DNA of 64,000 bases from contig NZ_OY780939.1 in NCBI RefSeq assembly GCF_963675975.1, positions 1,302,001 to 1,366,000 of the forward strand, given 5' to 3'. A program made the translations under genes and the position numbers. Below are positions 8,657 to 17,339 of this stretch, one piece after another. Origin of the DNA: Halarcobacter sp. (GTDB lineage: Bacteria; Campylobacterota; Campylobacteria; Campylobacterales; Arcobacteraceae). Position 1 is the first letter of the stretch, and each line of letters opens with the position of its first letter. The notes beneath the pieces are model-generated. The model did no database searches. It had not been told where the DNA came from and saw only the letters and a list, made by a program, of their open reading frames with translations.

Positions 8657-11494
8657 ATGAATAAAAAAGCTTGGTTGAGTTTAACGGTTGCAAGTGCAGT
8701 TTTATCTGTCTCTTTAGTAGGATGTGGTAGTTCATCTAATGATAACTATAGTGTAGGTACTGTAGTAAAAAAATTTTTTAATGGTGGAGCAATATTACCA
8801 TATGAAGAGATTGGTGAAGAGTTAGATAATGGTGCCAAAGATGGTGAAAAGTTTTTTGTAAGAAATGGTGGATATGGCTCAGCAGCAGCAGCTCATCCTA
8901 CAAATGAAAAACAATTTTATGCATTAACAGATAGAGGTCCAAATGCAACATATACAGGGGATGATGGAAAAGGGAAAATGTTTCCTGTACCAGATTATGT
9001 ACCAAGAATTGGACTTTTTGAAATTCAAGCAAACAATTCAGTTAAAAAAATAAAAGATATACTTCTAAAAAGACCTGATGGAACTGAAATTTCAGGATTA
9101 CCAAATACTTCTGCTTTAGGAGGAACTGGTGAAACTCCATATGATGCTGACGGAAATACAATAAAAGATGAAAATGGAAATATTAAACTAGATGATTATG
9201 GTTTAGATGGGGAAGGTTTAGCTGTATTAAATGATGGAACATTTTGGATAAGTGATGAATATGGTCCTCATATGGTTCATTTTGATGCAAATGGAAAAGA
9301 GATAGAAAGAATTAACCCTTTTGTACAAGATGATAGAAATACTTTTACTCTGCCAGCAGAATTTGCTTACAGAAGAGCAAATAGAGGTATGGAAGGTTTA
9401 ACTATAACTCCTGATCAAAAAACTCTTGTAGGGATTATGCAGTCAACAATGGATTTATCATCTTCTGATGTAAGATCTCAAACTATTACTAGGATTGTTA
9501 CAGTAGATGTTGAAACAGGAGCAACAAAACAATATCTTTATAAACAAGAAAAAAATGCAAATTCTAATTCAGAAATTGTTGCATTAAGTAATGATGAATT
9601 TTTAATTATTGAAAGGGATGGTAGCTTCTTAAAAGATACTACTGACTTACAAAAACATGTATATAAAATTAGTTTATCTTCTGGTACTGAATTAGAAGGT
9701 TTATCTTTAGAAGATAATATGATACAAGATGAGTCAATTGGATTAACAATTGATGGATTAACATTAGAGCAAGTTACATTAAATGGCGGATGGGAAGCTT
9801 TAGCTTCATATGGTATTTATCCAGTATCAAAACAACTAGTAGTAGATATGGTACAAGAAGTAGATTATCCTCATGATAAAATGGAAGGTTTAATTGTATT
9901 TAAAAATGGTGATTTAGGTATTGTAAATGATGATGATTTTGCTACATGGTCAAGCTCAGGTGTATTAGAACAAAAGTATTTAGATTCTGATATGAAGATT
10001 GTAGATGGGAATACTTTATATGTTGTAAAAAATCCTAACTTATCTTCAAAACTTGAAAAAGTTGGTTCATATAATACGAATAAAGAAGCAGGAAGTGAAA
10101 TTGTTGCATATGATAAAGGTTCAAAAAGAATGTTTATAACTAATGGTGCAGATAATAAGATTGATATTATTAATATTTCAGATGTGACATCTGCTACTTT
10201 AGTTTCAAGTATTGATTTAAACTCTTATGGCACAGGTGTAAATTCTGTTTCTGCCCATAATGGTAAAATTGCAGTTGCAGTTGAAACTAAATCAACAGAT
10301 GGATTAAGAACAAATAGTAAAGGGAATGTAGTATTTTTTGATATTGATGGAAACCACTTACATACTGTTCAAGTTGGATATCTACCAGATATGGTTACAT
10401 TTAATGAAGATGGTTCAAGAGTAATTGTAGCAAATGAAGGTGAGCCAAATGGTGATTATAGTGTAGACCCTGAAGGAACAGTTGGAGTTATTAATACATC
10501 TGATTATTCATATACTGATATTGCTTTAAATATTGCTACAACTGCTGCAAATGATGGTACAGTTGTTAGACTTGGTGGAACTCCAAGTAATTCTCAAATA
10601 AAAGATTTAGAGCCTGAATATGTTACAGTTTCAGGAAACTATGCATATATTACATTACAAGAAAATAATGCTTTAGCAAAAGTGGATTTAACTACAAACA
10701 CTTTATCTTATATCAAATCATTTGGTGCAAAAGACTATTCAAGCCAAAATACTATTGATATTGAAGAAAATGGTATTATTGAAATGAAAAATTATCCAGA
10801 ACTTTTTGGTTTATATCAGCCAGATTCAATAGCTTCATATACTTATAATGGTCAAATATACTTAGTAACTGCAAATGAAGGTGATGGAAGAGAATATCCT
10901 GTTGATGATGTAAATGATAGTTTAGAAAAAGGAGATGCTTTAACAGACGAAAGCAAAATCTCAAAACTTACACTTGATTCTTCTATCGAAGCTGCATATG
11001 AAAATGAAAATGACTTAAAAGTTATGGTTGATTTAGGTGATACTGACAATGATGGTGATTATGATAAATTATATACTTATGGTGCAAGAAGTTTCTCTAT
11101 TTGGGATGCAAATGGTGATTTAGTATGGGATAGTGGTGATGAGATTTCTAAAAAAATTGCAGAACTTCAACCAGCATTATTTAATCAAGATGAAGGTGAA
11201 ATGGATGGAAGAAGTGGAAATAAAGGTGGTGAACCTGAAGCATTAGCTGTAGGAACAGTTAATGGTGTAACATATGCCTTTATTGGTTTAGAAAGACAAA
11301 ATGCTATTTTAGTTTATAATATTACAAATCCATCAAATGGAATCTTTGTAGATTATATTGAAACTGGTTCAAAAGGTGATATCTCTCCTGAAGGTATGAA
11401 ATTTATTTCTGCAAGTGACTCTCCAAATGGAAAAAATCTATTATTAGTTTCTTATGAAATGAGTGGATCTACTGCAATTTATGAAATTAAATAA
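8657..11494 (+). CDS. Phytase-like esterase / choice-of-anchor I fusion lipoprotein
   Basis: A 945-residue lipoprotein (signal peptide with LVGC lipobox). Residues ~45-440 match the 'esterase-like activity of phytase' family (ALTDRGPN, DGEGLA, ISDEYGP, RGMEGLT). Residues ~470-945 are a beta-propeller of the choice-of-anchor I type (VSAHNGKIAVAVE, YLPDMVTFNEDGSRVIVANEGEPN, GGEPEALAVG), a module often found on secreted phosphatases. The probable role is hydrolysis of organic phosphate esters at the cell surface. The Pho-box promoter and the phoX and nucleotidase neighbours support this. Substrate and catalytic residues are not established. Confidence 0.78.
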   Translation: MNKKAWLSLTVASAVLSVSLVGCGSSSNDNYSVGTVVKKFFNGGAILPYEEIGEELDNGAKDGEKFFVRNGGYGSAAAAHPTNEKQFYALTDRGPNATYTGDDGKGKMFPVPDYVPRIGLFEIQANNSVKKIKDILLKRPDGTEISGLPNTSALGGTGETPYDADGNTIKDENGNIKLDDYGLDGEGLAVLNDGTFWISDEYGPHMVHFDANGKEIERINPFVQDDRNTFTLPAEFAYRRANRGMEGLTITPDQKTLVGIMQSTMDLSSSDVRSQTITRIVTVDVETGATKQYLYKQEKNANSNSEIVALSNDEFLIIERDGSFLKDTTDLQKHVYKISLSSGTELEGLSLEDNMIQDESIGLTIDGLTLEQVTLNGGWEALASYGIYPVSKQLVVDMVQEVDYPHDKMEGLIVFKNGDLGIVNDDDFATWSSSGVLEQKYLDSDMKIVDGNTLYVVKNPNLSSKLEKVGSYNTNKEAGSEIVAYDKGSKRMFITNGADNKIDIINISDVTSATLVSSIDLNSYGTGVNSVSAHNGKIAVAVETKSTDGLRTNSKGNVVFFDIDGNHLHTVQVGYLPDMVTFNEDGSRVIVANEGEPNGDYSVDPEGTVGVINTSDYSYTDIALNIATTAANDGTVVRLGGTPSNSQIKDLEPEYVTVSGNYAYITLQENNALAKVDLTTNTLSYIKSFGAKDYSSQNTIDIEENGIIEMKNYPELFGLYQPDSIASYTYNGQIYLVTANEGDGREYPVDDVNDSLEKGDALTDESKISKLTLDSSIEAAYENENDLKVMVDLGDTDNDGDYDKLYTYGARSFSIWDANGDLVWDSGDEISKKIAELQPALFNQDEGEMDGRSGNKGGEPEALAVGTVNGVTYAFIGLERQNAILVYNITNPSNGIFVDYIETGSKGDISPEGMKFISASDSPNGKNLLLVSYEMSGSTAIYEIK

Positions 11495-11498
11495 ATCT

Positions 11499-11524
11499 AA
11501 TAAAGGGAAACTCTTCCCTTTATT
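11499..11524 (+). terminator. Hairpin after the phytase-like gene
   Basis: AATAAAGGGAA / TTCCCTTTATT, an 11-bp perfect stem with loop ACTC, starting 5 bp after the stop codon. It has little of a T tract, so termination strength is uncertain. Confidence 0.6.
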
Positions 11525-11573
11525 AAGTGAAAATAAAAATTACTACTAGCCTACAATAATCAATATACTAACT

Positions 11574-11606
11574 TGTTATTATTATGTAACTTTTAACATA
11601 TATACT
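11574..11606 (+). promoter_or_regulatory. Pho-box-like promoter of the 5'-nucleotidase gene
   Basis: TGTTATT-ATTA-TGTAACT (11574-11591), a 9-nt gap, then TATACT (11601-11606) as -10. It is nearly identical in layout to the site before the phytase-like gene. Confidence 0.75.
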
Positions 11607-11635
11607 TTGCCTTATTTTTATTAGGAGTGATATTT

Positions 11636-13444
11636 ATGAAAAAGTTTTATTTGAGTATAGCTTCACTATTTTTAGTAGGAAGCATATTTGTAGGTTGTGG
11701 AGATAGTAGTTCTTTTAATACTACTGAGGATAGTTTTAATCTATCAATTTTTCATGTAGATGATACCCATTCACACATTGAAAGTGAATCAATGACATTA
11801 GAGTTTGATGGTGTTGAAACAAATGTACCTGTTGGTGGATATGCAAGATATGTAACAAAACTAAATGAGCTTAAAAAAACAAAACCTAACTCTTTAACAC
11901 TAAATGCTGGAGATGTTTTTCAAGGTACACTTTTTTATTCATTATTTAAAGGTGAAGCTGATGCAGCTATGATGAATTTAATCTCTTGGGATGCATATTC
12001 TTTAGGGAATCATGAGTTTGATGATGGTGATGAAGGATTAAAATCATTTTTAGATATGTTAAATGATACAATCCCTGTAATATCTGCAAATGTTGTACCT
12101 CAATCAGGTAATATTTTAGAAGGTTATTGGACTCCTTATGTAATTAAAGAGATTGCAGGTGAAAAAGTAGGAATTATAGGTATAGATATTGTTGGGAAAA
12201 CTAAAAATTCATCAAATCCTAGTGATGAGATAATCTTCTTAGATGAATTAGAAACTGCACAAAATTATATAAATGAGTTAACTGATTTAGGGGTTAATAA
12301 AATAGTACTATTAACCCATCAAGGATACTCAAGTGATTTAACAATGGCAAAAGCTTTAAATGGAGTTGATGTAATAATTGGTGGTGACTCACATACATTA
12401 CAAGGTGATTTCTCATCTTTAGGCTTAGAAAGTAGTGTAAGTACTTATCCAACTGTTGAACAATCAAAAGATGGTAAAAAAGTTTGTATAGCACATGCTT
12501 GGGAATATGGACACATTCTTGGAAACGTAGATGTTCGATTTAATAAATCAGGAGATGTAATATCTTGTGGAGGAAACCCTTTACTTTTAGTAGGAAATGA
12601 GTTTACACAAGAGGATGCAAATGGTGATGATCAAGTTGTAAATGATAGTGTAAGAGCATCAATTTTAGATACAATTGCTTCAAATAAGAATATAGAAATT
12701 ACGACAGAAGATGATTACACGTTAAGTGTAGTAAAAACATATTCAGATAAAGTAGATGCTAAAAAAGCAGTTGTAATAGGAACTGCTAGTGAAAGGTTAG
12801 GACACAATAGAATACCTGGAGATGCTAGAGACGGTGTTGCTGCCTTACCTTTAGGAAGTGATATTGCACCTATTGTTGCTAAATCATTTTATGATTTAAG
12901 TAATTTAGCTGATGCTTGTATTCAAAATGCAGGTGGTGTTAGAGTTGCGATAGAAGCAGGTGAAATTACTATGGGAGACGCATATACTTTATTACCTTTT
13001 TCAAATACATTATTTGAATTACAAATGTATGGTGATGAAATAAAACAAGTATTAGAAGATGCAATAACAAATACGATTGATCCAGAAGGTTCAACTGGTT
13101 CATTCCCATATTCTTATGGTTTAAGATATGATGTTGATTTAACTGCAAGTGCAAATAATAGAATTTCAAATTTAGAGATTAAAAATAGACAAACAGGAGT
13201 TTGGTCAGAAATTAGCAACACTACTATGTATACAATTGTTACAAACTCATATACAGCAGGTGGAAAAGATGGATATCTAACTTTTAAAACTGTTCAAGAT
13301 GAAAGAGGATTGGGAGTTGATACATATTTAGATTATGCAATGAGTTTTGTTAAGTATATGGAAACTTTAACTGCAAATAATCAAACCTTAACAAAATTAC
13401 CTTCAGAAGATCATCCAATAAAAAGTTTTGTTGGGCTTGAATAA
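11636..13444 (+). CDS. 5'-nucleotidase / UshA-like metallophosphatase lipoprotein
   Basis: A 602-residue exported lipoprotein (VGC lipobox). The N-terminal metallophosphatase domain shows HVDDTHSHIE, NAGDVFQGT, LGNHEFDDG and the later THQGYSSD and GGDSH metal ligands. The C-terminal 5'-nucleotidase domain has NAGGVRVAIEAGEITMGD and the LPFSN substrate-binding block. The family dephosphorylates nucleotides outside the cytoplasm. The ATG at 11636 is chosen because AGGAG (11623-11627) lies 8 nt before it; the in-frame GTG at 11627 overlaps that ribosome site. It has its own Pho-box promoter. Confidence 0.88.
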   Translation: MKKFYLSIASLFLVGSIFVGCGDSSSFNTTEDSFNLSIFHVDDTHSHIESESMTLEFDGVETNVPVGGYARYVTKLNELKKTKPNSLTLNAGDVFQGTLFYSLFKGEADAAMMNLISWDAYSLGNHEFDDGDEGLKSFLDMLNDTIPVISANVVPQSGNILEGYWTPYVIKEIAGEKVGIIGIDIVGKTKNSSNPSDEIIFLDELETAQNYINELTDLGVNKIVLLTHQGYSSDLTMAKALNGVDVIIGGDSHTLQGDFSSLGLESSVSTYPTVEQSKDGKKVCIAHAWEYGHILGNVDVRFNKSGDVISCGGNPLLLVGNEFTQEDANGDDQVVNDSVRASILDTIASNKNIEITTEDDYTLSVVKTYSDKVDAKKAVVIGTASERLGHNRIPGDARDGVAALPLGSDIAPIVAKSFYDLSNLADACIQNAGGVRVAIEAGEITMGDAYTLLPFSNTLFELQMYGDEIKQVLEDAITNTIDPEGSTGSFPYSYGLRYDVDLTASANNRISNLEIKNRQTGVWSEISNTTMYTIVTNSYTAGGKDGYLTFKTVQDERGLGVDTYLDYAMSFVKYMETLTANNQTLTKLPSEDHPIKSFVGLE

Positions 13445-13470
13445 TAGTCTTTAAATAGATTGATTTCTTT

Positions 13471-13548
13471 ACTTATGATAAAATCCTTTTTAATTTAAAA
13501 AGGGGTTTTATCACCATGAATAAGTCTGATATTACAAATATTATTACA
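13471..13548 (+). repeat. Direct repeat copy A (78 bp) flanking the TonB-receptor cassette
   Basis: 77 of 78 bases match 16288-16365. It covers a hairpin and the first ten codons of the DUF445 gene; weaker similarity continues to about 13590. The copies bracket the TonB receptor and Spy-like genes. Confidence 0.9.
13477..13512 (+). terminator. Hairpin (copy A) after the 5'-nucleotidase gene
   Basis: GATAAAA-T-CC-TTTTT pairs with AAAAA-GGGG-TTTTATC around a short AT loop. It starts 33 bp after the nucleotidase stop, so it may end that transcript, although no T tract follows. It is the duplicated form of the hairpin before the intact DUF445 gene. Confidence 0.5.
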
Positions 13549-13560
13549 TATAGATTTTAG
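13516..13560 (+). pseudogene. Truncated duplicate of the DUF445 gene start
   Basis: ATG at 13516 opens MNKSDITNIIT, identical to the start of the intact DUF445 protein at 16333. It then diverges and stops at 13558-13560 after 14 codons. It is a remnant left by the event that placed the TonB-receptor cassette here. Confidence 0.85.
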
Positions 13561-13762
13561 CTTTGGTTATACAATTAACAATGGTGTAGATATATAAATT
13601 GATTGATATTTAACTCAAAAAAATAAAATATAAAGCTATTTCTCTTATTTAAGACAACTGAAAATTTAATCATTATTCTCATATATATAATCCAAGATTA
13701 TGAAAATATTATAAATATTAGTTATATTAAGTATAAATTTAACTATCATGTATTATTATAAT

Positions 13763-13781
13763 GATAATAATAATCATAATA
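13763..13781. promoter_or_regulatory. Fur box upstream of the TonB receptor
   Basis: GATAATAATAATCATAATA matches 16 of 19 positions of the classical Fur consensus and directly abuts the AGGAG ribosome site of the receptor gene, so bound Fur would block transcription under iron sufficiency. A weaker Fur-like stretch is visible at 13668-13685. The rest of 13561-13760 is AT-rich with nothing else recognised. Confidence 0.75.
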
Positions 13782-13790
13782 GGAGAAATG

Positions 13791-15841
13791 ATGGTTTTAA
13801 AAAAAATTGTTTTTTTAGGTCTAAGTGGTTGTGTTTTGTTGCATGCTCAGAATGTAGAGCGATTGGAAGAATTAGTAATAACAGCTACAAAGACTGAAAA
13901 TAGTATAAAAAGTTTAACTTCAACGGTACAAGTAATTGAAGATATAGATATAGAAAATAGTGGTGCGTCAAATATATCAGAGGTTTTATCCTCCGTTGCT
14001 GGAATATATTTGTCTCCTTCTGGAAATAGTTTTAGTATAAGAGGAATGAATCATTCAGATACACTTATTCTTGTCAATGGAAAACGAGTAAATGGAGAGT
14101 TTTCTAAAATCTTTGAACTTGAAAGAATATCTGTAGATATGGTTAAACGAATAGAGATATTAAAAGGTACTTCAAGTTTACTGTATGGTAGTGATGCTAT
14201 GGGTGGAGTAGTTAATATTATAACAAAAAAATCTTCTGATAATTTATCTGGTAGTATTCAAGTATTAGGTTCTGAACAAAAAAAGGCTACAGATTTTTTT
14301 GTGTCAAATAAAATAGGAAATACATCTTTTATTTTTATTCAAATTATTTAAATAAAAAGGGGTATTCTCAGAATAAATTAGCAAATATAAAATTGATGCA
14401 TTCAGGTATTGCAAAATCACCATCAGATAATACTCTACCTGGAAGAGGTGCATATAATGCAATGTCTAACAGTTTAAACGACAATTATATTATTGACAAT
14501 GATTATACATCTGATTTAGAGCTTAAAAATATAGGAGGTAGTGTATCTTATGATATAAATGATGAATTAGAATTATCATTTGAATTTTCTCATTTAGATG
14601 AATCAAAAGAAAATAGTTATGTTAGTGATAGTTATCCAACAGCTTACTTAACTCCTAAGAATACAAATATAATGGCTAAAAATGTTCCAGCTAAACAATA
14701 TAATGATAATGAAAGGTTAAATTTAGCTGCATCTTTAGATTATAATATTTCAAATGAAATGAATCTAAAATACAATATATCTTATTCAAAATATGAAAAA
14801 GATAGAAAAACATATACCCCTTTGTATAATCAATTAGGTTACACCTCAATAGCAAATTCTGCTTTTAGTGTAAATCAATCTGTTTTAAAATATTTAAACA
14901 ATGATATATTGTTTACCCATACTTTAAATAAAAATAATAGATATATACTTGGAGCAGAACATAGAATCAATGATACAGATTCAACTGCGTTCACTGTAAA
15001 TAATAGAACATACACTTCATATTTTGCACAGCATGAGTATAGTTTTTTAGAAGATTTAAAGTTTATTTATGGGGCAAGATATGATAAAACATCAATAGAT
15101 GAAAATGAAATATCTTTAAGTTTTGGAACAATATATAAAATAAATGATAATTTATCTATTCGTGGGAATTATTCAGAAGGATTTAGAAGTCCTGATGATA
15201 GAGAATTATATGTTGACCAAACAACTCCTACTGGGAAAAGAAAACTAGGTGCATCAGTTGTTGATACAACTTATGGCAAAGTTTCAAATGAATTAAAATC
15301 TGAAAAAAGTAAAACCTTTGAGTTAGGACTTATTGGAAATTATAATATTTTTGATTTTGAACTTACTGCTTATAAAACAGATGTAGATGATAGGATATCT
15401 GAGGTTTCTTATGGTGACTATAGTACATTTGAGAATATTAGTGATAGTGAAATAAAAGGTTTAGAATCATCAGTCTCTTTTTCATTGATTGAAAAGTTTT
15501 TTATAAAACTAAATTTCAATTATACTGATGGAAAAAATAAAACAGAAAATATAAGTCTTATTGAAATTCCAGAAAAAACTGCAGGTTTTGCATTAAGTTA
15601 TTATCCAACTGATAATGTAGAGTTAAAATCAATAACTAAATATACAGGTTCACAATACAGTGATGAGTACGAAAAATTAGGTGGATATACAATAACAAAT
15701 TTAAAAGCAAATATAACAGATATAGTCGAAAATACAGATTTTTTTGTAGGAGTTGATAACGTTTTTAGTAAACAAATGAATGAATACCTAGGATATATAC
15801 CTCAATCAAGTATTTATGCTGGTATTAAATATAAATTTTAG
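13791..15841 (+). pseudogene. TonB-dependent outer-membrane receptor, interrupted by a frameshift
   Basis: An N-terminal signal peptide and plug domain (EELVITATKTENS, SIRGMNHSDTLILVNGKR, LKGTSSLLYGSDAMGGVVNIITKK) are followed by a beta-barrel ending in KYKF, about 683 codons in all. The plug half runs off-frame near 14331-14340 and stops at 14349-14351. The barrel half is open in another frame from before 14330 (FYSNYLNKKGYSQN). One missing T in the short T run at 14332-14336 explains the shift. The start at 13791 has AGGAG 5 nt upstream. With a Fur box, a siderophore or haem receptor is expected. Pseudogene, programmed shift and sequencing error are all possible. Confidence 0.8.
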
Positions 15842-15849
15842 GAGAAAAA

Positions 15850-16275
15850 ATGAAAAGAATTTTAGTAATAATTAGTTTAGTGTTTTTTGCACTTAGTTTA
15901 AATGCAAAGGAAGTAAATAAGTCTAATAAGTTTAAAATAAATGAGTTGATACTTCTTCCACATATAGGAAAAGTGATTAAAAACAATAGCAAAGAATTAA
16001 ATATAAGTGCTGAACAAATGCAACGATTTTCAAAAGAGGTAAAACAAGTTTATCCTCCAAAGTTTCAAAATCTGATTAGAAAAGCTTTTCCAATAGAAAA
16101 AAAAGTGCAAAGAAAGGTTTTAAAAGGTGCAACACCTTTAGAGTTAAAAAAAGATTTAGATGAGATTGCAAAATTAAAAAGAGAAGCAATAGATATAAAA
16201 ATTGAAGCTTTAAATGCTTTTAAAAAAATACTTACAGTTGAACAGTGGAAAAAAATTATTCAACTTTCTAAATAG
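15850..16275 (+). CDS. Spy/CpxP-like periplasmic protein
   Basis: A 141-residue protein with an N-terminal signal peptide (LSLNAK cleavage region) and a helical, Lys-rich mature part. Two LTxxQ-like motifs, LNISAEQM and ILTVEQW, match the Spy/CpxP fold; the first resembles LNLSSEQM of the protein encoded at 34243-34710. Such proteins act as periplasmic chaperones or metal-stress sensors. It starts 8 bp after the TonB receptor and is part of the same inserted cassette. The family call is by motif only. Confidence 0.6.
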   Translation: MKRILVIISLVFFALSLNAKEVNKSNKFKINELILLPHIGKVIKNNSKELNISAEQMQRFSKEVKQVYPPKFQNLIRKAFPIEKKVQRKVLKGATPLELKKDLDEIAKLKREAIDIKIEALNAFKKILTVEQWKKIIQLSK

Positions 16276-16287
16276 ATTAATTACTTA

Positions 16288-16365
16288 ACTTATGATAAAA
16301 TCCTTTTTTATTTAAAAAGGGGTTTTATCACCATGAATAAGTCTGATATTACAAATATTATTACA
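16288..16365 (+). repeat. Direct repeat copy B (78 bp) at the intact DUF445 gene
   Basis: The partner of 13471-13548, with one mismatch. This copy leads into the full-length DUF445 reading frame, so it is the functional one. Confidence 0.9.
16294..16329 (+). promoter_or_regulatory. Ribosome-site-sequestering hairpin before the DUF445 gene
   Basis: A 16-pair stem, 16294-16309 with 16314-16329, has two G-U pairs and a 4-nt loop. The only ribosome-site-like sequence, AAGGGG at 16317-16322, lies inside the stem, and the ATG follows at 16333. It could restrain translation (thermometer-like) or simply be a terminator of the upstream unit. The structure was folded by eye. Confidence 0.5.
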
Positions 16366-17037
16366 ATATTAATTTTAGCTTTTGGTTATGCAAATGATAA
16401 TGATTTGGTTTATGCTATTGGATTATTTGCATTTAGTGGTGCTATTACAAATACTTTAGCTATCCATATGCTTTTTGAAAAAGTTCCTTTTCTTTATGGT
16501 TCTGGAATTATTGAAAAAAAGTTTGAAGCTTTTAAAGATTCAATACACAATCTTATAATGAACCAATTTTTTTCAAAAGAAAATCTAAAAAAATTTTATG
16601 AAGTTGAGTTTAGTAGTGTTAAAAAAACTATTGATTTTGAAAAGGTTTTAAATAAAACAGATTTTACTCCTGCATATGATTCTTTAAAAGAAGCAGTGAT
16701 GCAATCAAGTTTTGGTGGAATGTTAGGGATGTTTGGTGGAGAAGCTGCTCTTGAACCTTTAAAAGAACCCTTTGTAGAAAAACTTAAAAAATCTATTATT
16801 GATATTTCAAACAGTGATTCTTTTCAAAAAATTTTAAATGAGACTTTAAAATCAGAAGATTTAAATGAAGATATACACGAAAAAATTTCATTAGTAGTAA
16901 ATAATAGATTAAATGAACTAACACCAAAAATGGTAAAAGAGATGGTTCAAAATATTATCAAAGAGTATTTAGGTTGGTTAGTTATTTGGGGCGCAGTTTT
17001 TGGTGGACTTATTGGATTTGTTTCAACATTGGTTTAA
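16333..17037 (+). CDS. DUF445 family membrane protein
   Basis: A 234-residue protein matching DUF445 (YheB-like). The diagnostic early segment is GAITNTLAIHMLFEKVPFLYGSGIIEKKFEAF, shown here in parts: a glycine-rich helix followed by the P-[FL]-x-G-x-G-x-I-x-K motif. One hydrophobic segment lies near residues 5-40 and another at the C terminus (VIWGAVFGGLIGFVSTLV). No function is known for the family. The ATG lies directly after the stem-loop. Confidence 0.75.
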   Translation: MNKSDITNIITILILAFGYANDNDLVYAIGLFAFSGAITNTLAIHMLFEKVPFLYGSGIIEKKFEAFKDSIHNLIMNQFFSKENLKKFYEVEFSSVKKTIDFEKVLNKTDFTPAYDSLKEAVMQSSFGGMLGMFGGEAALEPLKEPFVEKLKKSIIDISNSDSFQKILNETLKSEDLNEDIHEKISLVVNNRLNELTPKMVKEMVQNIIKEYLGWLVIWGAVFGGLIGFVSTLV

Positions 17038-17049
17038 ACTTAATTAGTC

Positions 17050-17193
17050 TTACTTATCACAATTTCTTTTTCCATATCTTGGACATGGATTTTTATCATT
17101 TGTATAACATGCGAAGCAATATATAGTATCACATGTTTTGCAAGTGAGTTTACAATGCTTACACACATAAATTAATTTTTTTCTTTTTTCCAT
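17050..17193 (-). CDS. Small cysteine-rich (8 Cys) protein, possible zinc or Fe-S binder
   Basis: A 47-codon minus-strand frame, ATG at 17193-17191, TAA at 17052-17050. It begins MEKRKKLIYVCKHCKLTCKT and continues CDTIYCFACYTNDKNPCPRY. Eight cysteines (11, 14, 18, 21, 26, 29, 37, 45) fall in CxxC-type pairs, unlikely by chance in a 72% A+T spacer. It resembles small zinc-ribbon proteins but no family is recognised. The ribosome site is weak (a purine run directly before ATG). It is convergent with the DUF445 gene and divergent from the NO-cluster promoter. It accounts for much of this ~300-bp gap. Confidence 0.6.
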   Translation of the reverse strand: MEKRKKLIYVCKHCKLTCKTCDTIYCFACYTNDKNPCPRYGKRNCDK

Positions 17194-17272
17194 TCTTTTT
17201 TTTAAATAAATTAAACAATATGTTTTCCTAAAAGCTTTTCTTTTGTTTTATAGTAAATTTACTATTGCTTTA

Positions 17273-17314
17273 TTGACTCAAATCAATGATATAAATTCTC
17301 AATATTGATATATT
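17273..17314 (+). promoter_or_regulatory. Crp/Fnr-type box and -10 of the DUF2249 operon
   Basis: TTGAC-TCAA-ATCAA (17273-17286) is centred at 17279.5; a -10 hexamer TATATT lies at 17309-17314, 29.5 bp from the centre, the spacing of a class II activator site at -41.5. The gene starts at 17340 after AAAAGGAG. Confidence 0.75.
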
Positions 17315-17339
17315 TACAAAAAATAAAAGGAGTTTTCCT

